64,000 nt of DNA, taken from positions 3,547,203-3,611,202 of the forward strand of contig NZ_JAGINW010000001.1 of the NCBI RefSeq assembly GCF_017876405.1, in the 5' to 3' direction. Source of the DNA: Kibdelosporangium banguiense (GTDB lineage Bacteria; Actinomycetota; Actinomycetes; Mycobacteriales; Pseudonocardiaceae). The notes beneath the pieces were generated by a model. The model was not told the origin of the DNA. It worked only from the letters and a program-made list of their open reading frames with translations, and did not search any database. Shown in pieces: positions 27,662-36,782 of the stretch (position 1 is its first letter; each line of letters begins with the position of its first letter). Both the position numbers and the translations under genes were made by a program.

Positions 27662-30600
27662 GTGCGTTATTACGCTGATCTCCACGTGCACTCGAAGTAC
27701 AGCCGGGCCTGCAGCCGCGACTGTGACGTGCGCAACCTGGCGTGGTGGGCGCGGCGCAAGGGGATCACTGTCCTGGGCACCGGCGACTTCACGCATCCCG
27801 CGTGGGCGCAGGAGCTGCGTGAAACCCTGGTGCCCGCCGAGCCCGGCCTGTTCAAGCTGCGCGACGACATCGACGCCGACGTGCTGCGCAAGCTGCCGCC
27901 GAGCTGTCACGGCGAAGTGCGGTTCATGCTCGAGGTGGAGATCTCGACGATCTACAAGCGTGACGACCGCACCCGCAAGGTGCACCACCTTTGTTACGTG
28001 CCGTCGTTCGAGGCGGCCGAGAAGTTCACCGCGAGCCTGGCCAAGATCGGGAATCTCGGATCCGACGGGCGGCCGATCCTCGGTCTGGACTCCCGGGACC
28101 TGCTGGAGATCACGCTGGAGTCCGGCGAGGGCTCGTACCTGGTGCCCGCGCACGTCTGGACGCCGTGGTTCGCCGTGCTGGGCTCGAAATCCGGGTTCGA
28201 CGCGGTCGCCGACTGTTACGCCGACCTGGCCGACCACGTTTTCGCGGTCGAGACGGGACTGTCCAGCGACCCGACGATGAACTGGCGCGTGTCCAGCCTC
28301 GACAAGTATCGGCTGGTCAGCAACTCCGACGCGCACTCGCCGCCGATCCTCGGCCGCAACGCGACCGTCTTCGACACCGAGTTGAGCTACTTCGCGCTGC
28401 GTGACGCCCTGCGCGACGGCCCTGGGTACGTCGGCACGGTGGACATGTTCCCCGAGGAAGGCAAGTACTTCCTGGACGGGCACCGCAAATGCGACATCCG
28501 GATGGAGCCGGCCGAGACCAAGAAGCTGAACGCGATCTGCCCGTCGTGCTCGAAGCCGTTGACCGTCGGCGTGCTGCACCGGATCGCGGAGCTCGCCGAC
28601 CGGGACGCCGGCACGCGGCCGGCCAACGCCGGACAGGCGTGGAGCATCGTGCCGTTGCCGGAGATCATGGGCGAGATTCTCAAGGTCGGCCCCAAGAGCA
28701 AGGCGGTCGGCACGGCAGTGACCGACCTGGTCAACTCGTACGGGCCGGAACTGCCGATGCTGATGGAGGTTCCGCTTTCCGAGATCAAGCATCCGCTTGT
28801 GCATGAGGCGATCGACCGGTTGCGGAGCGGTCAGGTGCGCTGCGATCCCGGATTCGACGGCGAGTACGGGACGATCAAGATGTTCGCGCCGGGTGAGCTG
28901 GACGCGCCGACCGACCAGTCGCCGGGCCTGTTCGACGTGCCCACGGTCGAGGAGATCGTGGTCTCCCGGCGGGGGATCAAGCCCATTGTCGAGGTTCCGG
29001 TGGAACGACCGGCTCCGGCGGTGGTCTACGAGTCCTCGGCTTCGTTGCTGGACGGCCTCGATCCCGACCAGCGGGCCGCGGCGTCTGTTGTGGACGGTCA
29101 GCTGCTGATCGTGGCCGGTCCGGGAACGGGCAAGACGCGGACTTTGACGCACCGGCTGGCACATCTGGTGCTTTCGCAGGGTGTTGATCCCGCTAGCTGT
29201 CTGGCTATTACGTTCACTCGACGAGCCGCTGAGGAGATGCGGGAACGTCTGGCGAGCCTGGTTGCGTCGGCCGCCGAGATGACCGTTACCACGTTCCACC
29301 AGTTCGGCCTGATGCTGGTGCGTGAGCAGCATGACAAGCTCGGCCTGGCACCGGATTTCAGCGTCGCCGACGAGCCGACGAAGATCGCCGTACTGCGGGA
29401 GATCATCGGTGAGGAGCCGCGGCGGGCGCTGCAGGACATCTCACGTGCCAAGCGAATGCTTGCTGCCAGGATGGCGGCGGCGGCCGCCGGTGAGCTGCCG
29501 ATCGGCGAGGAGATCGACGGCGACCTGATCGGACTGGTCGAACGGTTCGACAAAGCCTTGCACAGCAAGGATCTCGTCGACTTCGACGATCTGCTGACGA
29601 TGCCGGTGACTTTACTGTCCAGGCAGATCGACCTGGTGGAGCACTATCGGTCGAGGTTCACCTACATCTGTGTCGACGAGTATCAGGACGTCGACGAACT
29701 GCAGTACCGGCTGCTGCAGGAACTGACGCCGCCGACCGGGAATCTGTGCGCGATCGGCGACCCCGATCAGGCGATCTACTCATTCCGTGGGGCTGATGTC
29801 GGATTCTTCCTGCGTTTCCAGCGCGATTTCCCGACTGCCCGGACAGTGCACCTGACACGCAACTACCGGTCGAGCCCGGTGATCGTCGCGGGTGCCGTGG
29901 CGGCGATCAAACCGTCGACGCTGGTCGCGGACCGGGAACTGCAGGCGATGCGGTCCGAGCCCGGCGACCGGTCCAGGATCGGTATCTACCCGGCGGCCTC
30001 GGACGAGTCCGAGGCCGAGTTCGTGGTCCAGACCATAGAGGAATTGCTTGGCGGATCGTCATTCCACGCCCACGACTCAGGCCGCGTATCTGGTGATGGT
30101 GTCGAAGGTGGACTGTCCTTTGACGACATCGCCGTGCTGTATCGGACCGACGCGCAGGCCCGGCCGGTGATGGAAACGCTCTCCCGGGAAGGCCTGCCCT
30201 TCCAGAAACGGTCCCACAACCGGCTCAGCGGCCACCCAGGCGTCCAGGAACTGTTGCGGCACATGGTCGTCGACTCGCCCAACACTCCCGCACTGCTGAA
30301 ACGCGCAGCTCAGGCCGTGGATTCGCCTGACGTCCAGGACGCCTTGGAACTGCTGGCCCCACTGGCCGCGCGCCTGGCCCCGGACGCCTTCCTGGCCGAG
30401 TTGTCGCTGGGCGCCGAGGTCGACACCTGGGACCCGCGCGCGAACCGCATCTCACTGCTGACGTTGCACGCGGCGAAGGGCCTGGAGTTCCCGGTCGTGT
30501 TCATCGTGGGCTGTTCTGACCAGTTGTTGCCAATGCGGTGGGCCGAGGACGTCTCCGAGGAACGGCGGCTGTTCTTCGTCGGGGTGAGCCGCGCCCAGAA

Positions 30601-30721
30601 ACACCTGTACATCAGCCATCGGGACACGCCGTCGCCCTTCCTGAAGACTCTCGGCCCCGACCTCGCCGAACAGCTGGCAGGGCGGACCTCACGCAAGAGC
30701 AGGCAGCTGCGGTTGCTATAG
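27662..30721 (+). CDS. EndoQ-like PHP nuclease fused to UvrD-type helicase
   Basis: 1,019 residues from GTG 27662. The first ~400 residues match endonuclease Q: DLHVHSKYSRACSRDCDVRN and GTGDFTHPAW (PHP metal site), SNSDAHSPP, and a zinc-finger-like CPSC near residue 291 followed by KPLTVGVLHRIAELADR. From about residue 460 a superfamily 1 helicase follows: GPGTGKT near 485, CVDEYQDVDELQYRL near 672, AIGDPDQAIYSFRGA, LLTLHAAKGLEFPVV and VGVSRAQKHLY near 970. EndoQ cuts 5' of deaminated bases and abasic sites; UvrD unwinds DNA for repair. The fusion would incise and unwind in one protein. The helicase part (about 560 residues) is shorter than UvrD (about 720). Confidence 0.88.
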   Translation: MRYYADLHVHSKYSRACSRDCDVRNLAWWARRKGITVLGTGDFTHPAWAQELRETLVPAEPGLFKLRDDIDADVLRKLPPSCHGEVRFMLEVEISTIYKRDDRTRKVHHLCYVPSFEAAEKFTASLAKIGNLGSDGRPILGLDSRDLLEITLESGEGSYLVPAHVWTPWFAVLGSKSGFDAVADCYADLADHVFAVETGLSSDPTMNWRVSSLDKYRLVSNSDAHSPPILGRNATVFDTELSYFALRDALRDGPGYVGTVDMFPEEGKYFLDGHRKCDIRMEPAETKKLNAICPSCSKPLTVGVLHRIAELADRDAGTRPANAGQAWSIVPLPEIMGEILKVGPKSKAVGTAVTDLVNSYGPELPMLMEVPLSEIKHPLVHEAIDRLRSGQVRCDPGFDGEYGTIKMFAPGELDAPTDQSPGLFDVPTVEEIVVSRRGIKPIVEVPVERPAPAVVYESSASLLDGLDPDQRAAASVVDGQLLIVAGPGTGKTRTLTHRLAHLVLSQGVDPASCLAITFTRRAAEEMRERLASLVASAAEMTVTTFHQFGLMLVREQHDKLGLAPDFSVADEPTKIAVLREIIGEEPRRALQDISRAKRMLAARMAAAAAGELPIGEEIDGDLIGLVERFDKALHSKDLVDFDDLLTMPVTLLSRQIDLVEHYRSRFTYICVDEYQDVDELQYRLLQELTPPTGNLCAIGDPDQAIYSFRGADVGFFLRFQRDFPTARTVHLTRNYRSSPVIVAGAVAAIKPSTLVADRELQAMRSEPGDRSRIGIYPAASDESEAEFVVQTIEELLGGSSFHAHDSGRVSGDGVEGGLSFDDIAVLYRTDAQARPVMETLSREGLPFQKRSHNRLSGHPGVQELLRHMVVDSPNTPALLKRAAQAVDSPDVQDALELLAPLAARLAPDAFLAELSLGAEVDTWDPRANRISLLTLHAAKGLEFPVVFIVGCSDQLLPMRWAEDVSEERRLFFVGVSRAQKHLYISHRDTPSPFLKTLGPDLAEQLAGRTSRKSRQLRLL

Positions 30722-30730
30722 GTTCGCCCT

Positions 30731-31642
30731 ATGTCAGCGCTGCACGAGGTCGCCCCCGGCATCCACGCCTGGGTCCAGCCCGACGGTTCGTGGTGGTTGA
30801 ACAACGCCGGAGTCGTGCACTCCGGCTCAGATGTGGTGCTCATCGACACGTGCGCCACCCGCAAGCGAACTGCCTTGTTCTTGGACGCGGTGGCCACGGC
30901 CACGGACGGCGGCCTTCTGAAGATGGCCGTCAACACCCACTTGCACGGCGACCACATGTACGGCAACGCCCTGCTGCCCGACTCGACCGTGATCGTCTCG
31001 CAGACCCTGACCCGGGACGGCATCCTCGCGGACTTCCTGCTCGCCAACACCCCACCGATCTGGTCCCCAACCCCAGACTGGGGAATTTCGGCCGTCCGCG
31101 CGCCGACCGTCACCTTCGACTCGGCGATGACCTTGTACGCCGGCGACGTAGCTGTTTTGGTGCAGCACCCCGGCTACACCGCCCACACAGTCGGCGACGC
31201 CATCGCATGGGTGCCCTCCGCAGCAGTCCTGTTCACCGGCGACCTCGTCTTCCACCAGGTCACGCCCCTGGTCTTCATGGGCTCAGTCGCCGGCGCCCTG
31301 AAAGCCCTGGACTGGCTGCGCACATTCCCCGCCGCCCACGTCGTCCCCGGCCACGGCCCCCTCCTCACAGGCGAGGAATTCGGCCCAGTCCTGGACTTCC
31401 ACGCCCGCTATTACCGCTTCATCCAGTCCACCGCCCAGTCCGGCCTCGACCGCGGCCTCACCCCGCTCCAGGCCGCCCAGGAAGCCACCCTCGGCGAGTT
31501 CAAAGACCTCCCCGACCAGGAACGCATCGTCCTCAACCTGCACCGCGCCTACGCCGAGGCAACCAACACCGAGATGAACCTCGTCGCCTCCCTGACCGAC
31601 GCCATCACCTACAACGGCGGCCCCCTGCACTGCGCCCTGTGA
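30731..31642 (+). CDS. MBL-fold metallo-hydrolase
   Basis: 303 residues. The metal site is NTHLHGDHMYGN (HxHxDH), with further ligands in PGYTAHTVGDA, FTGDLVFH and VPGHGP. No signal peptide. It starts 9 bases after the EndoQ-UvrD gene and probably shares its transcript. The broad family covers lactonases, thioesterases and nucleases; the substrate is not evident. A 173-bp gap with nothing recognisable separates it from the defence island. Confidence 0.88.
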   Translation: MSALHEVAPGIHAWVQPDGSWWLNNAGVVHSGSDVVLIDTCATRKRTALFLDAVATATDGGLLKMAVNTHLHGDHMYGNALLPDSTVIVSQTLTRDGILADFLLANTPPIWSPTPDWGISAVRAPTVTFDSAMTLYAGDVAVLVQHPGYTAHTVGDAIAWVPSAAVLFTGDLVFHQVTPLVFMGSVAGALKALDWLRTFPAAHVVPGHGPLLTGEEFGPVLDFHARYYRFIQSTAQSGLDRGLTPLQAAQEATLGEFKDLPDQERIVLNLHRAYAEATNTEMNLVASLTDAITYNGGPLHCAL

Positions 31643-31815
31643 CGTCTGTCTGTTCTATGGAGTGATAGACGATTGGGCGATTCCGTCCTTGGCATGGCCC
31701 CGTCCTCATTCAGGGGTCTCACACGATCCTGACTAAGAAGGGCTCGCCCTCATTTGACTCGCACCTCCTTGCTTCGCACAGCCATCGACGGCCCAAACGA
31801 GACGTAGGAGAGCAA

Positions 31816-33633
31816 TTACTCATCGGCAAGATATCGGGACCGGGCCACTGTTTCAGCGCGGATGGTTTCAAGTACTGGCTGGAAAAAACCAGGTGTCTTG
31901 TCATCTCCAACGACCAATACCCGGTCCAACAAGACGTTGGACCGTTCGCACGACGTCTCCGCGACTAGCGAACAGCCGTGGCACGCAGCACGGTTGAGGC
32001 TGTTCAACCCTTGTCCGCGGCTTTCCCGGCAGAGTGGGTCGGCCGAGCACCATCCAGCTTCCTCTATTGCGGCAACAAGGGTACGCGCGAGTCTGGGCGC
32101 CTCACCTTCCCGCACAAGGCCTCCGAGAGTGCCCTCGGCGTCACCCGCAGCTGTGTAAATGAGAAATCCTGCCTCGGACCGCGGAGTGGTCTCGGCGTAG
32201 ACACGCTCACGCAGGGAGGCTGAGGAATAACCACACGAGAAAGCAAGCCTACGCATGACAATATGCGCCAGTGTATGGAGCAGCACGGCTCGAGGTGTCG
32301 CCTCGAAAAGCCTCGACCCCATGATGCTGCGGCGGCGGCGATCCTCCAGTACGGCAGCCCGCACACGGACCATCTCCTCCTGCTCCCACTCGGTGAGACG
32401 TTCCTGATTCAGCGAGACGAATATCCCTTCCCCAAATGATTCGACGGCCGGAAGCCACCGTCCGCGTCCTCTCCTTCCGAGATTCACGTCGACCAGGTCG
32501 GCGTCGGCTGTGTAGCGACGGAAACCATGGAGGACACGGATCTCACGCAGCCTATGTGCGAGAACCACCGCGTCGACAAGTCCGCTCAACTGTTCTGTCA
32601 CGACAGAGGTGTCGGCTCCGAGGCGCCTGAGCTCGGTGGCACTGATGACGAAGTCAGGCGTGCCGACAGGCTCGTCGGTCGAGCCGGTGGCCTCAAGGAA
32701 TGCATCCCACTCGTCGCTGAGGAGCCCTCGCCGCATCTCACGTAGGACCTCGTTCGGGTCGCCGTCAAGCGCCTGGCGGACTTGCCGTTCATCAATTCCG
32801 AGGTCTTCGGCGATGAGCCCAACGAGGACAGAGGCTCGAGGGCCGTGGGGCGCACTGCACACATCCTCGAAGTTGCGGTGTTGGCGCACCTCTGCTGCGA
32901 TGTCCCGAGCACTGCCAGCTGGCTCAGGAATGTCAAGGGCAGTGGTGGTGTCAGCCAACGTAACGTTGGTTGCACCCCGCTGCAGCATCTCGAGAGGTTG
33001 GTCGCAAGGCGGAGAGTTTCGTTGCCACGGCTGTCCTCCAGTACAGGCGATTCCGATTCGGCTGAGCGCCCCCCTGGCGGGCAGGTCACCAAGGTTCCGA
33101 TAAGCACCGCAGGTCAGGCAGCGCACGACGAGACCGGATAGCCCTTCGTTTCCCCTGACGGCCGTGTCGAAGACGAGCATATGATCTTGGCACCGCTGCT
33201 GGGAATCCGACTCGGGCGCGGAGTGCGCCCACTTGTCCCAAGGCACGTCCCGGACATGTCCCCTGGTCGCGCAGACCGCGATGAATCGCATTGGCACCAA
33301 CTTTCCCCTGCACTGGCCGCATTGGGGCGCCTCACCGGTCTCCTGCTGGGCACGGTAGTGGTGCATCCGACGGCAGTCCTGACAGAACAGCCACCGGGGA
33401 AAACGCTGGTATGGGATCCCTGGGCTGTTGATCGACGGCCTTGCCGGGACGCTTGGGGGCGAGCGGAGCTCGTGCACCCCCAGGCGTTCCTCGAGCCTCT
33501 TGGACTCCACTCGCACCGTTCGCTCGTAGGGCCATTCACTGATGTCGACACCCATGAGAGATTCCCCCATTACGTCCACAATGGCTCCTACACCAAAGGG
33601 CGAAATGGTCTGACTCAGCCGTACGGTTCTCAT
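31816..33633 (-). CDS. drmB: DrmB-like DISARM protein (DUF1998)
   Basis: 605 residues. It begins MRTVRLSQTISPFGVGAIVD, the usual DrmB start, and has cysteine pairs in WLFCQDCRRMHH, APQCGQCRGK and VVRCLTCGAY, and a C-terminal DUF1998 part with LLHTLAHIVMRRLAFSCGYS and AACHGCSLVAETSCE. In DISARM, DrmB forms a complex with DrmA that loads on DNA with a 5' overhang and blocks incoming phage. The start overlaps the drmA stop (ATGA). It is the last gene of a four-gene minus-strand operon. Confidence 0.88.
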   Translation of the reverse strand: MRTVRLSQTISPFGVGAIVDVMGESLMGVDISEWPYERTVRVESKRLEERLGVHELRSPPSVPARPSINSPGIPYQRFPRWLFCQDCRRMHHYRAQQETGEAPQCGQCRGKLVPMRFIAVCATRGHVRDVPWDKWAHSAPESDSQQRCQDHMLVFDTAVRGNEGLSGLVVRCLTCGAYRNLGDLPARGALSRIGIACTGGQPWQRNSPPCDQPLEMLQRGATNVTLADTTTALDIPEPAGSARDIAAEVRQHRNFEDVCSAPHGPRASVLVGLIAEDLGIDERQVRQALDGDPNEVLREMRRGLLSDEWDAFLEATGSTDEPVGTPDFVISATELRRLGADTSVVTEQLSGLVDAVVLAHRLREIRVLHGFRRYTADADLVDVNLGRRGRGRWLPAVESFGEGIFVSLNQERLTEWEQEEMVRVRAAVLEDRRRRSIMGSRLFEATPRAVLLHTLAHIVMRRLAFSCGYSSASLRERVYAETTPRSEAGFLIYTAAGDAEGTLGGLVREGEAPRLARTLVAAIEEAGWCSADPLCRESRGQGLNSLNRAACHGCSLVAETSCERSNVLLDRVLVVGDDKTPGFFQPVLETIRAETVARSRYLADE

Positions 33634-36600
33634 CTACGCCCCTCTCCGACAGCCAGGATCCGCACCTGCCGATCGACCGACCGCATGGAGTGCGCGATTG
33701 GCCAGCCCTCGCCTCCTGTCCCGAAATCCTTGAGCAAGGTGGCGTGGTCCCTGGATCGGTAAAACAATCGTTCGCCCCTGGCGGTGACTGCTTTGGCGCG
33801 CTCGTGCCACTCCTGGGCGATGCGCCGTAGCTCACGCTCGCTAGCATCGGCTTCATCGGCATCAGCGCGGCGGGCGGCTTCGGCCAACCGTTCAAGGGCC
33901 CGACGCACAACCGGGTCGTCAGCGGAGAAGTCCCCAGCTTGGTCATTACGGCGGAGTCCCACTCCGTGTCGGATGAGCAAGACGAATGCGGCTCGCAATG
34001 ACCGCTCGCGAGAGGCCAACGACCAGGGCGTGACACTGGTGGGCTCGACGTGCCGGTAGAGCGACTCGTGGTAGGCGCGGAAGGACTCGTAGTGGGAGCG
34101 GTCCCTTGGTTTGTTGGCCCGGAGCAGAGTGACGACCAGTCCCGGAACCGCGGCGGACCGACCGACTCGGCTGGTGGCCTGGATGTACTCGGACGTGGTC
34201 TTCGGTTGTCCGTTCATGAGCATCACCCCTAGCCTGCCTATGTCGATACCCACCGAGAGCATGTTGGTCGTCGCCAGGACGTCGACGGCATCCCGCTGGC
34301 CAACCTTCTGTTCCAGACGTGTGATGATCTCGGGCAGTTCATCGGCATGGACATTGCTGGTGAGTTCCACGACGCCGCCGCCGCGCAGGCTGCGGGTGAC
34401 TGTCGCATCGGTTCTGCGGGCCTGCAGCATGGCGTCGACGTCATCTCGTACCTGAGTCACCGTTCGCCCGAGTTCACGCAGGCTGTTGTGGTAGATGACC
34501 AGTGTCCAGTACGAATCCAATTCCCCGTCCGACAACCCTAGAACGGCGGGTGCCTGGAGAATTGCCACGCTACTCAGAATGGTGGCGGAGGCCTGTGTGA
34601 AGGCTTGCGGCATCAGACCTATGTAGAGCCTGCCTGGGCTTGTCCGATCGGTGCGTGCGAAGTAGCTGTCGTCTGCGTCGAGTCCGCTGGGTGGGAACAG
34701 TTCGACCGGCGCACCATAGAGACTGCGTACTTGATGGGCGGCGGCACGGATTGTGGCTGTCGATGCGACGATCTTCGGGGTGCTCCCGTCCCAGGAGAGC
34801 AGGGCGTGCACTCCCGCCTCATACAACGCGACTGTGGTTCCCAGCGGACCAGACAGCAGATGCAACTCGTCCTGGATCACGAGGCTCGGTGCGTTGTAGG
34901 GCACCGAGCCCCGTCCGAATAGCCGGCCCGCGTCCTGCACCCACGGCAGGCGAGCGAGCTTGTCCACTGTCGCCAGTAGCAACGTGGGTGGGTCGGCGAA
35001 GATCTGTTCGTCGACCACGCCCACTGGAAGGATTTCATGGAACGGACAATCGCCGTGCGGACAGAAGAGCTCGAAGTGGCTTTTCGTGGCTCTGACCCCG
35101 TATGCCGGGCTCGGTCCGCCATCGGGTGCTTTCGGCTGTCGTCTCCTGGGAACGATCAGCGTTCCGCACCATGGGCAGTTCTGTAGCTGAAAAGGATTTT
35201 TCGGTTTCTGCGCAAGAAGCAACTCGTTGACCCGTTTGAGGGCGTCCTTGTAGTTATTCGGTGTGGTGTCGCCGCCCACCCACAGGCCGATGCTGAACGG
35301 TGGAGTATCTCTCAAGTCGAGATGGCTTTCCCTCAGGCGTTCCAGGGCGCAGATCAGAGTGGCTGCACGCTGGAACTGCTGGCTCGTCAGGAGCCGGAGG
35401 GTGTAGCGGGTTAGGATGGCGGTGCCGCCGCCGCGCAGGCCGTCCACAAGCCGTCTGCGAATCATTTCGAACGCGGCGAGCCCGAGATATGCCTCGGTCT
35501 TTCCACCACCGGTGGGAAACCAGACGAGATCGACGACGCTGCGGTCGGCATGCGATCCGTCGGCGGTCGAGGTCAGACTGAGCAGTTGAAATCCGAGCTG
35601 GAAATGATACCAGCGAGGCTCGTCGCCGTACGGGTCTCGGGGGACGAGTGACATGCCCAGTTCGCCGGGGTGATCCTTCACATGTCGCGTCTGGCACACT
35701 TGCTCGAACATGGCTGCATTGGCGAGGCGAAAGGCCAGCAGACACTTCGGATCATCGCGCAGGAGGTCGATTCCTTCGTGCATGCGTACGGCCGCGCGTC
35801 GCATCCGCTTGAGGAGTCGCCGGGCAGCGGGCTGATGGAACGGTTCGAGAGTCTGTGCGTCCTGTACGCGCTGGGCGACCCACGCCTCGTAGCCGCCGAC
35901 AAAATCCCTGAGCTGCGCGAGAAGCTCATTGACATCGACCGATTCGTCTGCGAGGTAGGCCATCCGAAGCACGTCGCCTCCGCTTGACGGCCGTGCGACA
36001 CCAGGAACGACCGTGGCGGGCAGCATCTTCGTCTGCACTGTACGGATCTCGCCGTCAGGGTCTCTGGTCCAGTCGACGGAGCAGCCATGCCCGATGCCGT
36101 ATACGCGTCGGTGCCGATACAACAGCCGAAGTTCTTGGTCCTCCGGTTCGTCGGACAAATCAGTGCTACTGGGATACGGCAGGATCCGGCCATCCTGTAC
36201 ATGGCAGACGAAGGCGGTCTGAAAGAGACACATCTCGGTCGGCGGCGGGGACTCCGCCTCGTCATGCTCGGCACGGTTCTCGAGGGCGACGGTCACCAAC
36301 CATGCCGTGCCCGCTTTGCGCCATACGCAAACCAACTGCGCTCGCCCGCCTAGGAGCTCGACCTTGTTGTCATCGGGGGTGCCGTCTGCACGGAAGACTG
36401 CCTCATCGCGCCAGTCACGCCGCGACCATTGATTGCCATGCGTGTTCGGTTCGTTCCCTGGAATCCTCTCGTAAGTGCCTGCACTGATCTCGCAGCGTAG
36501 CCTGGAAGCGTCGTGGAGGAACGAGATGGCGGCGGAGGCCGGATGCCAGCTGTTCGCCATCTCGATGGGTTCGTCCAGCTCCTCGTCGTGGGCATCCATT

Positions 36601-36782
36601 CCGAGGCTGTCGCCGTAGTGCCTCTCGGCTGACGGCCCTTGGGGATAGAGCGTCCCGACAAGGTAGGTGTGTTCTGGTCTGGTGTGGACGACTTCCTCCA
36701 GGCCCGACGCCGGACCCAGGTATTGATCAAGCAAGTAGGCGAGCAGATCGTCGCGCACTCCGACCTGAGCACGGTCGCTCAT
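33630..36782 (-). CDS. drmA: DrmA-like DISARM helicase
   Basis: 1,050 residues from ATG 36782 (MSDRAQVGVRDDLLAYLLDQ); GAGAGGA is upstream, and the ATG overlaps the previous stop. The superfamily 2 helicase core is split as in DrmA: WFPTGGGKTEAYLGLAAFEM near residue 420, a cysteine pair CPWCG, QDELHLLSGPLGTTVALYEA near 636, STATIRAAAHQV, NMLSVGIDIGRLGVMLMNGQ and EYIQATSRVGRS near 871. DrmA is the motor of the DISARM core and binds DrmB. No other canonical DISARM protein except a possible methylase is in the island. Confidence 0.88.
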   Translation of the reverse strand: MSDRAQVGVRDDLLAYLLDQYLGPASGLEEVVHTRPEHTYLVGTLYPQGPSAERHYGDSLGMDAHDEELDEPIEMANSWHPASAAISFLHDASRLRCEISAGTYERIPGNEPNTHGNQWSRRDWRDEAVFRADGTPDDNKVELLGGRAQLVCVWRKAGTAWLVTVALENRAEHDEAESPPPTEMCLFQTAFVCHVQDGRILPYPSSTDLSDEPEDQELRLLYRHRRVYGIGHGCSVDWTRDPDGEIRTVQTKMLPATVVPGVARPSSGGDVLRMAYLADESVDVNELLAQLRDFVGGYEAWVAQRVQDAQTLEPFHQPAARRLLKRMRRAAVRMHEGIDLLRDDPKCLLAFRLANAAMFEQVCQTRHVKDHPGELGMSLVPRDPYGDEPRWYHFQLGFQLLSLTSTADGSHADRSVVDLVWFPTGGGKTEAYLGLAAFEMIRRRLVDGLRGGGTAILTRYTLRLLTSQQFQRAATLICALERLRESHLDLRDTPPFSIGLWVGGDTTPNNYKDALKRVNELLLAQKPKNPFQLQNCPWCGTLIVPRRRQPKAPDGGPSPAYGVRATKSHFELFCPHGDCPFHEILPVGVVDEQIFADPPTLLLATVDKLARLPWVQDAGRLFGRGSVPYNAPSLVIQDELHLLSGPLGTTVALYEAGVHALLSWDGSTPKIVASTATIRAAAHQVRSLYGAPVELFPPSGLDADDSYFARTDRTSPGRLYIGLMPQAFTQASATILSSVAILQAPAVLGLSDGELDSYWTLVIYHNSLRELGRTVTQVRDDVDAMLQARRTDATVTRSLRGGGVVELTSNVHADELPEIITRLEQKVGQRDAVDVLATTNMLSVGIDIGRLGVMLMNGQPKTTSEYIQATSRVGRSAAVPGLVVTLLRANKPRDRSHYESFRAYHESLYRHVEPTSVTPWSLASRERSLRAAFVLLIRHGVGLRRNDQAGDFSADDPVVRRALERLAEAARRADADEADASERELRRIAQEWHERAKAVTARGERLFYRSRDHATLLKDFGTGGEGWPIAHSMRSVDRQVRILAVGEGRR

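Noticed and set aside
27644..29332. 562-codon open frame on the minus strand
   Set aside because: Antisense to the EndoQ-UvrD gene; it results from GC-rich third positions.
31643..31815. Possible attachment site or tRNA at the left edge of the island
   Set aside because: No tRNA fold, and no repeat that matches the right edge around 47753-47880 could be found by eye.
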